Position numbers and translations under genes: made by a program. Shown here in pieces: positions 52,760-62,660 of a stretch of 64,000 bases of DNA. Positions within the stretch are counted from its first letter, which is position 1. Every line of letters starts with the position of its first letter. The DNA comes from Macrothele yani. Its lineage: Eukaryota; Arthropoda; Arachnida; Araneae; Macrothelidae. Under the pieces are notes generated by a model. It saw nothing but the letters and a program-made list of their open reading frames with translations. It was not told where the DNA came from and made no database searches. The stretch spans positions 44,358,469-44,422,468 of the forward strand of contig CM076996.1 of assembly GCA_039090855.1 (NCBI GenBank), given 5' to 3'.

Positions 52760-53509
52760 TAGAGACGTTACCTAACACGTTTCCAGTTGGGTTTAGAAGT
52801 TTTAAAAGTCTCCTCGCATAAGAAGGCACAAAGCTTCACAACCTTTGAGCGGGTGAGAAAGCAGCTGCATCAGATGAGAGTAACAGTCATACAGAGGCGG
52901 ATTGGTTGGACCAAACCAGGCCGGAAAATTTAGTCTTCCGGTCCACTACCGAAAAAAAAAAAAAAAGGACATGTACCCATAGCGGAGCACCTCATAAAAA
53001 AATCTGTTAGATATTGGATGAAATTTTCTTTTTTGAAATATATAATGTAAAGTTAATTCAGTTGTGAACAAATTTGAATAACAGTTTAATGGTTCAAAGA
53101 GCTTTAAAAATCCGCCCATGATTGAATGTAGTATCGAACCAGATTATTATTTTCTTTAAAAAAGCTGGTTTCGATTGAAAAGCAAGAAGAATAAATACAA
53201 GTCTTTTGCAGACCCCATTTCCAACTAAACCACAGTGGCAGATCCAGCATGCGACGGTTGAGGTGCCCCCCCCCCCCGTTCCTTACAAATTAACAAACCT
53301 GAAATTTTTTTTTAGAAAAATATGCAGAAAAAATATTTGATTTTCCTATTAAAAATCAATTGAAATAGAAGTTTATTTCCAAAATATTGTGTTCTACGTA
53401 TAAATACAAAACTATATACTACGTATATTATTTACGTGCATGCACATATTAATATAAAACTGTATACTGTATTATGGTATATGTTTTTGTATACACACAC
53501 GTATATATA
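52760..53509. other. Spacer
   Basis: AT-rich with a C run at 53268-53277 and alternating TA/CA tracts near 53490. No gene was recognised. Confidence 0.5.
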
Positions 53510-54625
53510 CACCGATGAGCCGTTACATTAAGACCACCCCCAGCCTACAGAAATCAGCGCGCCTGGAGACCGAACGGTGGCGCAGGTGAAGTTTACAGAG
53601 AACCCGAAGACCAGCTTTCGGTTAGTGGAGTGTTCGGAGTCAGAATGGGAAAAGCTGCCGATTTATCGGAGTTTGATAAAGGACAAATTGTGATGGCACG
53701 GCGCCTGGGAACTACGATCTCGGAAACGACGTTGCTTGTGGGTTTTTCACGTGCCGCTGTAGTGAGTACGTATCAAAAGTGGTGCACAGATGGCCAAACG
53801 ATGAACCGTTGTCCAGCCGTGTGTCCTCCGAAGCTCATTGATGCCAGAGGAGAGGGAGACGGTAGCGCATTGTTCACAGCGACCACAGTGCGACAAATCA
53901 CCTGCAGTTACAACAGTCGTGATCAGGGCAATGTGTCACAGCACACAATTCATCGCAGCCTTCTGCGCATGGGCCTGCGTAGCCGAAGACCCAGCCGGGT
54001 GGGTCCCCATGCTCACTGTACGTCATCGCCAACAACGCGTGAAATGGGCCCAAGATCATCGAGATCGCACCGCGGATGATTGGAAGAAAGTAACCTGGTC
54101 TGACGAATAAAGATTCCTGGTGCATCACGTAGACGGCCGAGCACGGATACGTCGATTACCAACGGAGGCTATGGCACCTGGATGCACTGTTGGGCTGAAA
54201 CAGGCCGGAGGCGGCAGTGTTATGCTGTGGGCGATGTTTTCTTGGGACACTTTAAGCCCCATTATCTCAACAGCACAATCCCTGGCAGCTCTCAGGTATC
54301 TGAACATCGTTGGGGACAAAGTTCACGCATTCATGGCAACTGTGTTCTCTTCTGGTGATGGCTATTACCAACAGTAGAATGCGCCATGCCATACTGCCAG
54401 AATGGTCAAGGAGTGGTTCGAGGAACATGCTGGTGGTGACTTTCTGTTAATGCCCTGGCCTCCAAATTTCCCTGAAATAAACACAATCGAACATTTGTGG
54501 TTCGACTTGGAAAAGCGGGTTAGCGCTGAATTACCACCACCCTGAAATGTACGGGAACTGGAGGACTTGTTGTTGACATTATGGTACCAAATACCCCAGG
54601 ATACCTATCGCCACCTCATTGGAAC
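53510..54625 (+). mobile_element. Tc1-like DD36/37E element, copy 2 (3' end missing)
   Basis: The left end caccgatgagccgttacatt is preceded by TA (53508-53509), as in the copy at 28073. Homology runs to the C-terminal coding region (...tatcgccacctcattggaacgatgc) and stops near 54625. The 3' terminal repeat is absent and an RTE 3' end follows within 35 bp. Confidence 0.9.
53645..54625 (+). pseudogene. Tc1-like transposase pseudogene, stop at second Asp
   Basis: The start is [20 protein letters not shown], with [15 protein letters not shown] helix-turn-helix sequence in frame. Shifts near 53870 and 54000 follow. WSDE-stop-RFLV has the first Asp with a stop after it. The later blocks are VMLWAMFSWDTLSPII, GYYQQ-stop-NAPCHTA and EINTIEHLWFDLEKRV. 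The stop (tag) stands exactly at the second catalytic Asp. The residues between that position and the Glu number 37, one more than in the copy at 28073. Confidence 0.88.
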
Positions 54626-54659
54626 GATGCATGCTATATACGTATACGTATCCTCCTCA

Positions 54660-55707
54660 TGATCATCATCATTGTCAAACATTTTCAATCTACTGCTGGA
54701 CGAAGGTCTCCCCAAGTTTCCTCCACAACGGTCTGTCTTGTGCCAGTCTCCTCCATGTCACTCCTGCATACTTTCGAATTTCATTCACCCATCTCCCATG
54801 TGGTCTTCTTCTGGGTCTTTTAATGTCCCTTGGAATCCAATCTAAAATTTCGGCTGTCCATCGATGGTCTGTCCTTCTGGCAGTATGTCCAGACCATTGC
54901 CATTTCAGAGATTGTACTCTGATCAAGATGTCTTCCAATCTTGTCATTTTTCTGATCCACGAGTTCCTCTTCTTATCTCTCCTGGTTACACCAAGCATGC
55001 ACCTCTCTATACCTCTTTGAGTTGTCTGCAGCCTTTGTATGTCTCTTTTAGGTTAGGTCCACGTCTCTGCACCATACGTAAGCACTGAAAGGATGCATTG
55101 ATCAAACACTTTTCTTTTAAGACATAATGGCATATTGCTCTTGAAAATTATGCTGTTTCTTCCTAAAGCTCTACAGGCAAGTTTTATGCGCCGATTAATT
55201 TCTTCATCAATGTGACCCTCACTTTATATCTGCTGCCCAAGATAAACGTACGCATCTGTTATCGCCAGCTTTTCTCCATCAATCGTCAAATCTTCATTTC
55301 TTGTAAAAGCATTGTACATCACTTTTGTCTTCTGAAATTTCATTTTTAATCCCACTTCTTTACTCTTGTCAGCAAGTTCCTGGATCATACTCTGCAGCTC
55401 TGATGGGGTAGTTGCAAAAATGACTACGTCATCAGCAAAACGAAGGTGAGTTAGATAATCTCCATTAATCTTTATCCCTTTGTTTTCCCAGTTCAGTGAT
55501 TGAAAGACATTTTCCAATGTGGCATTAAAGAGCTTGGTAGATATGGTGTCCCCTTTGTCTCACTCCCTTTCCAATTTTTATGTGTGCTGTATTCTCAAAC
55601 AGCCGAATCTTTGCACTTGCATTTTCATAGATGTTATTAATAGTATTAATGTATGCATCTTCGACACCGCAGGATTTCAAAGCCATTTTACTGCTGATGG
55701 TTTCCAA
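54660..55707 (-). mobile_element. RTE-clade LINE fragment, copy 4
   Basis: Reversed, it covers the RT palm (NATLENVFQSLNWENKG near 55500, LRFADDVVIFATTP near 55440) to the C terminus, ending in (gat)n at about 54660-54670. Stops and shifts near 55000-55230 and 55520 make it dead. The 5' break falls at the SAVTMALKSCG position, where unrelated repeat sequence begins. From about 54950 to its 5' end it is almost identical to the copy at 61603. Confidence 0.93.
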
Positions 55708-57047
55708 AAGTCGCGGTTCACTTTAATAATTCGAAAATGAATTACGACAGGAAAGCAGAGTTAACAGGTATTAATAATAGATGATATGATCTATTTAAGG
55801 GATAAGTGAATGACGCCCAAGGCCCCCTTAATTGGGGGGCCCGGCGAGCTATCTCGTAAACGAAGCAAGTTATAAAAAAATCCAATTACAAAGTTGTACA
55901 GCTTTCTTACCTTAGTGCAAATCCGCAGAAAAAATTTCCAATATCTCTCAAAGTTCGGGCTTTGCCCTCTAAAGCAATAACATATTTACAAGGAAAAGTT
56001 TCCCCCGCAAATCTTGAAATGTTTCTGCCTTTTCCCGAGCTTTGGAGGAACAAGCATCTGAGGGCATGATTTTCGCTGGCGAAGTAAAGGTTTGAAAGCA
56101 CCACTCAGCCCCCACCCCTCAGTCCAACTTTATTAAGTTTTCGCCGAGAATCTATTGCATTAACTCGCCTAAGCTTAGCGCAAAATCCTGCTGCGCAGTA
56201 AATTTGGGTTGCAATTCGTGTACTTAGAACTTTAGAAAGAAATCTTGGAAATTATGGCCTTAAGCTATCCCAGAAATAAATTATTGTCTGTGCTTACCTC
56301 TTCAAGACCACAAAAATACAAAAATCAACTGATATTTAATGTATCCATACCTGCTGTCTGTAGTTTTCGACAATCATTTGGAGTGTGTTGCTCTTGTTTC
56401 AGGGGCGTATATGTAGTATTTTTTTCGGGGGGACGACGAAAAATGGAAGTTTTGAAATCCACCAAAATAAAATTAAAGGCTAATGGAAAATATAAAAAAA
56501 ATTAAAGCATTTTTTTCTTATGTAAGTTGAGGGGCCAAGGAGGGAATGCCCCTTGCCCCACCTCTAATTACGCCCCTGCCTTGTTACATAGGCCATGATA
56601 GCTGTAGCATTAGGACATGCAAAAGCTGATGTACCGTTGTGTGCTGTTATTGACATTTCTTGTTCTCAGACTTTAGGAAATATGGGTGCTTCAATTAAGC
56701 ATTTGTGAAATATGGCACAGTTAAAATTCACCGTAGCGGACCATGCTCTTTCATTTACCTCGTTGCCTTATCGAGAAAAACTTTTGTACCGAAGTTGAAT
56801 TATGTCTATCTCTTATGGCGATTCCTGTATCGCGTACAATGGATCAAGTGCTTTTATTCCTGAGCGTATTCAACGGGCTAAGTACCCGAACCTGTATCAA
56901 ATACCTCGGAAGTCTTGATGTATAAAGGGTTTAAAAAAATCATGTAAATGTGCATTTCCCTCGATAATGTTTTCGCCGAATGTGTCGATCGGTAAGATAG
57001 GAATGAAAAAACAACAAAAGAAACATTATGTGTTAACTTGCACACAT
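54950..57047 (+). repeat. Segmental duplication, left copy
   Basis: From about 54950 onward the sequence matches 61900-64000 in direct orientation, about 6.95 kb downstream, with only scattered differences (homopolymer length, a few substitutions). The match runs through the RTE remainder, a dispersed repeat and about 950 bp of otherwise unique DNA. It goes on to the window end. Left of about 54950 the two RTE copies are clearly more different. Confidence 0.92.
55708..56110 (+). repeat. Dispersed repeat X, copy a
   Basis: The landmarks are aaagtcgcggttcactttaa, 'gatgatatgatctatttaag', ggggggcccggcgagctatc and gaaatgtttctgccttttcc. A diverged inverted copy lies at about 59850-60245 and a duplicate at 62660-63065. 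No coding frame. The class is unknown. Confidence 0.75.
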
Positions 57048-57137
57048 GAATTCCATACTGCAGCTAGAGACATAAGCAATAGCTTTCAAATTTCCAACAT
57101 TAAAATAAACAACTTGTCATTATTTATTCCTAACGTG
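56111..57137. other. Duplicated non-coding DNA
   Basis: No domain-bearing frame. An 86-codon frame (56245-56505) is kept in both duplicates but has no recognisable feature. The patch 56400-56575 (tttttcggggggacgacg...) resembles 43128-43240, so it is another dispersed repeat. Confidence 0.5.
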
Positions 57138-57345
57138 TAGTGCCGGATTTAGACTTTAGTGGGCCCCTAAGCTCAGACATTTAAGTGGGCCCCAAGGCTA
57201 AGACACCTAAGTGGGCCCCCAAAGAACTTATGATGTGAAATTAATTATGAAGTCTGATAAAAAACTAAACTGTAACTACTACATGATCCGCAGAGTTTTC
57301 ACAATAAATCACTGTATTTTTCATTATTCTTACAAGCACATGGGT

Positions 57346-58281
57346 TAAAAGCTTTTTTACCAATGATGATTTACAAGAATTTGTTGACTTACTTGGTTCT
57401 TTCTATCCTTCTATTAAGTTTTCACTAGAAGTGGAAAATAATTTTTCACTTGCTTATTTAGACATTTTAATAGCTCGGGATCCAGTTTTGCAAAATGTTA
57501 CTTATTCGGTGTATCGCAAACCTTCTGCAGTTCCATCTCTAATTCCCTTTACGTCGGCTCACCCTTGGAGTCAGAAGATGTCAGCTTTTCATTTCCTGGT
57601 CAAACGTGCTTTCTCACATTCGTCCTCTTTACAATTCAGTAATTTGGGGCTACAGATAATCAGGGACCAGGCTCGAGCCTTCGGGTACTCTGAGGACATG
57701 ATACGGAGTGTAATTCACAGAGTTTCGAACCGGACAACTATCACACTGTCCAGTGAAAACCGAATCTCAAGATATGTAGGATCAGTACAATATGTGCCGC
57801 CCATTGTTCAAGCCCTAAATAATATCTGCCAAAAATATCATATTGATTTTGGGGTGAGGACAAAAACATCCGTACCCTGATCTGCAGCGACCGTGATTCT
57901 GTGAAAGACATAGACAAATGGCGAATTTACAATATTCCATTGCGTTCTAATGATGCAGGTAACTCGGAGTCTGCATACATCGCCTCTACATCCAGGAAAT
58001 TACAGACTAGAATTATGGAACACAAATATAGTGTCCGCAATGGTGCACAAAACACAGCGTTGGCAAGGACTGTTTGAGGAAGAGGATATGAACCTGAATG
58101 GGACAAAGCGGTTGTAGTGGTGACCACATCAAGTAAGTCAGCTTTGTTATTAGCAGAGAGTTTGTTAATTCTTAAGAATATGGACTGGTGTTGCAATGAT
58201 GAAGTTCCGGAATCTGTATCAGGAGTATGGAAGAACCTCATACAGTATGGACGTCACAACCCTATTCCTCACCGTGAATGC
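57346..58281 (+). pseudogene. Penelope-like element: RT end plus GIY-YIG domain
   Basis: Penelope-like elements join a telomerase-type reverse transcriptase to a GIY-YIG endonuclease. The first part reads FTNDDLQEFVDLLGSFYPSI, LAYLDILIARDP, VYRKPSAVPSLIPFTSAHPW and IIRDQARAFGYSEDMIRSVI, the usual RT thumb/linker region. After a shift near 57855 comes WRIYNIPL ... SAYIASTSRKLQTRIMEHK, matching the GIY-YIG pattern (YkIPC ... YIGqTsRrLktRi-EH), then ALLLAESLLIL with the Glu of that domain. The first Tyr-Ile pair and the Arg and Glu are visible. A stop interrupts TALARTV-GRGYEPEWD. The RT catalytic palm is missing (5' truncation). Confidence 0.82.
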
Positions 58282-58403
58282 TGACTCAATTTCATAGGAC
58301 ATTAATTGCTTACTTCAATAGTGTGTTGAACTTTAATCATGCGTATACGGTAATCTGGCAATGTGTATGTTATATTAACCTATGTGATCTCTAGGCCGTG
58401 TTC

Positions 58404-58452
58404 ATTTCATCTGAGGATGGTCCTAAAGTAGGATTGAAAGTACTCATGAAAT
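58404..58452 (+). ncRNA. Hammerhead-ribozyme-like motif of the Penelope-like element
   Basis: The order is stem I atttcat (58404-58410), core ctgagga (58411-58417, CUGANGA), and stem II ggtcc/ggatt with loop taaagta. Next are gaa and A-T closing a gtac loop as a one-pair stem III, cleavage-site C (58445), and stem I' atgaaat (58446-58452). Hammerheads with minimal stem III are known from Penelope-like elements. An unpaired T at 58418 and two G-T pairs weaken stem II, so activity is doubtful. Confidence 0.5.
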
Positions 58453-58993
58453 TGGTTTTAACTTATCATTAAAGGTTTTTAAATGCCATTTTCGTCATTT
58501 TTATCGTGTATAAAACGGCATGTTCATAGTTTGATGATATCAGCAAGATTGGTTTTTGGTGATGTTTGGTGAGGCTTACGATTCCTAGATTTTGTCTTGG
58601 ATTTTCTAAGGATTTAGCGTTGAATACTTTTCTTAGTGAATCTTTTTTTGTTATGCAATTTGAAGCCACAGCAGACTTCGACCATTAACATTCCAAGTGT
58701 AAACTGGAAGATGTGGATGGATGGTAGTGAAAACGCTGAAACTGTCTCATTGACCCCGCTGTACACAGACAGCGACATGAAACCTTTACCCTTGGTGAGT
58801 CACTGTCTTGACATCTGTCCCTCTTCCAGACTCTGTTTCTGACCAAGTGGAAATCATACAAAAGTAAAACTATTTTATAAACCTCTCTCACTCTCTCTAC
58901 CTATCTATCTATTACTTGCCCAGACATGCCTCGTGGGCCCTTGGTCAAGGTGTGCCCCAAGGCCCCTGTAGACCCCCCCTTAATCCAGCCCTG

Positions 58994-60375
58994 CTGATTT
59001 GCGGATGATAGCGGTATCATTAATAACAGAAACAAACCATATTCTTGCAAGCTAGTTAAATAAACAGAGTTCGGACTGTAATGAATAAATAATAGTGGCT
59101 ACAAATGAACGCAAAAATATCGGTTTTTCAAACAGGATTGCAGAAACGTTCTGATCTGAAAATAAAATATGCTTATCAGAATAACAGCAGACTCGTATGA
59201 GCATATTTGCTTAATTAAACCTTATAAGAACGCAGGATCCTGCCAGTGTCGTCGACTTCTCCTAGAACTGGTGTCTTTTGTGGACAACGTGTGGCTTACT
59301 TATGCAAATGCTTGTTAATTTGCTCCGCCCATATGACCATGGCAATATACAAAGTTACTTTTTATTCTGAGAAAGAGGTTTGCGGAAGTAAAAGTTCATT
59401 TGCGAAGAATGAGTTACTACATGAAGACAATTTTATGCAGTTCAGCGTCATTTTCGACAAGCCACTGTGACAAGTGAGGACAACTGCTTTTTTGAATCCA
59501 GTATCAGGTTTGTGGTAAAAAAACTTTGTTCATCTATTTTGTTTTGTCCTGATATATCAATCACTATTGCCAGGGTTTCTTAGAGTTGTTTTCTCACTAA
59601 ATATCTACTGATTTCTGTAGTTGTTGAGCTCCTGAAGGGGTAACCATAGGAAACATTTTTTTTCGGGGATTCGGGGAGAGCTTAAGGACATAGTTTCCAA
59701 GATTTCCCTCTAAAGTTCTAGATACATGAACCGAAACCCTAAAATTATTGCACAGCGGGATTTTTAATGCAAAGCTTAGGTGAGTTGACAGATTCTTGGT
59801 GAAAACTGGAAAAAGTCGGACGAGTGGGGGATTTACTTCAGTGAGTGGTGCTTTCGAACCCTTAACTCCCTTAACTTCACCAACGAAAATCATCCAATTA
59901 GATGTCTTTACCTCCAAAGCTCAGGAAAGGGCAGAAACATTTCAAGATTTGCGGGGAAAACAACTTTTCCTTGTAAATATGTTATAGCTCAGGAGGTCAG
60001 AGCCCGAATTTTGAGTTATTGGAAATGTTTCTGCGGATTTAAGCTAAGTTAAACGCACTGCACAACTTTGTAATTGGAATTGTTTCTAACTTCCTTCGTT
60101 TACGTGATAGCTCGACGGGGCCCCCAAATTAAGAGGGCTTTGAGGGTTATTCACATATTCTTTAAATAGATCATATCATCTCTTATTAATATCCGTTGAC
60201 TCTGTTTTTCTGTATCAATTATTTTTCGAGTTATTAAAGTGAGCGGCGACTTTCGCAACACCCTGTGTGTGTGTGTGTATGCATATATATATATATATAT
60301 TTTTGCTTAGGTCTCTTCTTAATAGAATATACTTGTATGTATATATATATATATACCCAAAAGAAGAGTTAAGGA
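58994..60375. other. Spacer with inverted repeat X and microsatellites
   Basis: 59850-60245 is a diverged inverted copy of the repeat at 55708-56110 (it ends ...cactttaataactcg reversed, then tttcgcaacaccctg). (GT)n and (TA)n tracts follow at 60262-60300 and 60338-60354. Nothing coding was recognised between 58994 and 59850. Confidence 0.55.
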
Positions 60376-60377
60376 CA

Positions 60378-61600
60378 AAATATTGACAAACGTCACCGGA
60401 CACTCCCTTCAAAATCAAATGAACGGATCCGCTCCGTTGTTAAGATGCGCGGTACAGCTGCAATCTGTATAAAAACAAGCCTACAGCTGATCGTGATTAT
60501 ATCGCACTGCGAGGTTGGGTGTAAATGTCGCGTCGGGAGTGAACTGAACTTGAGAAAGGAAAGACTGTTGGGTGTTATATTAGTGGGTTGTCCATAAAGA
60601 AAGAGAGGTGTTTAAACATACCAAAGTCAACTGTTTTGGATGTACTGAATAAATGGAAGACACACGGCATACATGAAGCAGCAAAACGTACCGGCAGACC
60701 AAAGAAAATCGGTGATAAAGGACGTCGAAGCCTCGGGAGAGTCGTTACAGCTAATCCACTGAGTACTGCACAAGATCTCAGTGCACAGGTGAGCAAACAT
60801 GCTTGAACCTCGATATGTACACGTACCATTCACAGAGAACTTCATTCCATGGGTTACCGTGGTCGTGCGGCTGCTCATAAGCCTTTCATCTCCAATCGGA
60901 ATGCTGCTCGTCATTTAACATGGTGTACAGAATATTTATCGTGGATCGTTGATCAATGGAAACTGGTCCTATAGACTGATTAATCCAGATACACGATCCA
61001 TCAGTCTGATGGCCATGTGTGGGTATGGCGGCAGCCGGGGGAACGCTGTTTACCACAGTGTGATGTTCCTACGGTCAAGTTTGGATCTGGCAGTGTATTC
61101 GTGTGGGGGTGTTTTTTGTGGTGTGGTCCCGGCCCAATTGTCTCGTGGGAAAACCTGTTAACCAGCACGTGTACCTCGATATTCTGGACAATTATGTCCT
61201 ACCAACTGTGTGGCAATACTGTGGAACCGAGCCTTGTTGGTACCAGCACCGAGCCATAAAACAAAGATTGTTACGGCGTGGTTTGACGATAATTGTGTGT
61301 GAACTGGCCAGCACAGAGACCTGATCTTAATCACATAGAGCACCTATGGGATGAATTAAAGCGCCGCATAAGAAGTTTGAAACCAAGGCCTACTACTAAG
61401 CAACAGTTGACGGCAGCATTATGTACTGAATGGAAGCGCATACCTATCGTCGTGTTCCGAAATTTTGTCGAAAGCATGTCTCGAAGGCCCAATGCATGCA
61501 TTAAGGCCAAAGGTGGGCCGACACCGTACTAATGTATGTCAATAAATGCTATGTTGTGTTTCTCTTCTAGGTGTCCGGGTACTTTTGTCAATGTAGTGTG
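60378..61600 (+). mobile_element. Tc1-like element, fifth family
   Basis: The left end attgacaaacgtcaccggac and the right end (gtgtccgggtacttttgtcaat) are imperfect inverted repeats. The outermost bases at the left are decayed. An RTE 3' end begins at the base after the right terminus, so the LINE inserted at or beside the edge. Confidence 0.8.
60524..61532 (+). pseudogene. Tc1-like transposase pseudogene
   Basis: MSRRE near 60524 is a likely start. The helix-turn-helix block VPKSTVLDVLNKW (about 60618-60660) and the linker KRTGRPKKIGDKGRRSLGR follow, then shifts. Later blocks are DGHVWVWRQPGERCLP, GSGSVFVWGCFLW, and RPDLNHIEHLWDELKRRIRS with the Glu, ending KAKGGPTPY. The first and second catalytic Asp blocks are not recognisable in any frame. 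The WVWRQPGE and DELKRRIR segments identify a Tc1-like family different from the others here. Confidence 0.82.
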
Positions 61601-61602
61601 TA

Positions 61603-62660
61603 TATCATCATCATAATCCTCATTGTCAACCATTATCAATCCACTACTGGACGAAGGTCTCTCCAGGCCTCTTTCACAACGATCTGTCTTGTGCCAGTCT
61701 CCTCCATGTTACTCCTGCATACTTTCGAATTTCATTCACCCATCTCCCATGTGGTCTTCTTCTGGGTCTTTTCCTGTCCCTTGGAATCCAATCTAAAATT
61801 TCGGCTGTCCATTGATGGTCTGTCCTTCTGGCAGTATGTCCAGCCCATTGCCATTTCAGGGATTTTACTCTGATCATCATGTCTTCCACTCTTGTCATTT
61901 TTCGGATCCACGAGTTCCTCTTCTTATCTCTCCTGGTTACACCAAGCATGCACCTCTCTATACCTCTTTGAGTTGTCTGCAGCCTTTGTATGTCTCTTTT
62001 AGGTTAGGTCCACGTCTCTGCACCATACGTAAGCACTGGAAGGATGCATTGATCAAACACTTTTCTTTTAAGACATAATGGCATATTGCTCTTGAAAATT
62101 ATGCTATTTCTTCCTAAAGCTCTACAGGCAAGTTTTATGCGCCGATTAATTTCTTCATCAATGTGACCCTCACTTTATATCTGCTGCCCAAGATAAACGT
62201 ACGCATCTGTTATCGCCAGCTTTTCTCCATCAATCGTCAAATCTTCATTTCTTGTAAAAGCATTGTACATCACTTTTGTCTTCTGAAATTTCATTTTTAA
62301 TCCCACTTCTTTACTCTTGTCAGCAAGTTCCTGGATCATACTCTGCAGCTCTGATGGGGTAGTTGCAAAAATGACTACGTCATCAGCAAAACGAAGGTGA
62401 GTTAGATAATCTCCATTAATCTTTATCCCTTTGTTTTCCCAGTTCAGTGATTGAAAGACATTTTCCAATGTGGCATTAAAGAGCTTGGTAGATATGGTGT
62501 CCCCTTTGTCTCACTCCCTTTCCAATTTTTATGTGTGCTGTATTCTCAAACAGCCGAATCTTTGCACTTGCATTTTCATAGATGTTATTAATAGTATTAA
62601 TGTATGCATCTTCGACACCGCAGGATTTCAAAGCCATTGTTACTGCTGATGGTTTCCAAA
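61603..62660 (-). mobile_element. RTE-clade LINE fragment, copy 5
   Basis: It has the same structure as copy 4 at 54660-55707, with the RT palm to the 3' (gat)n end, reversed. It shares diagnostic changes with that copy (ttaggttaggtccacgtc, acctctctatacctctttg) but differs in the last 300 bp or so at its 3' end. It is dead, with stops and shifts. Confidence 0.93.

Larger units (their letters stand above)
57138..58993. repeat. Inverted flanks around a Penelope-like element
   Basis: The left stretch (agtgccggatttagac, then gtgggcccctaag) and the right stretch (...ggccccaaggcc-type words, then ccttaatccagccctgct) are imperfect reverse complements. This is the arrangement of a TIR element into which the Penelope-like sequence inserted. 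No target duplication was confirmed. Confidence 0.45.

Noticed and set aside
60262..60355. (GT)n and (TA)n runs as a possible origin or regulatory site
   Set aside because: Simple microsatellites of this kind occur throughout the window, with nothing specific attached.
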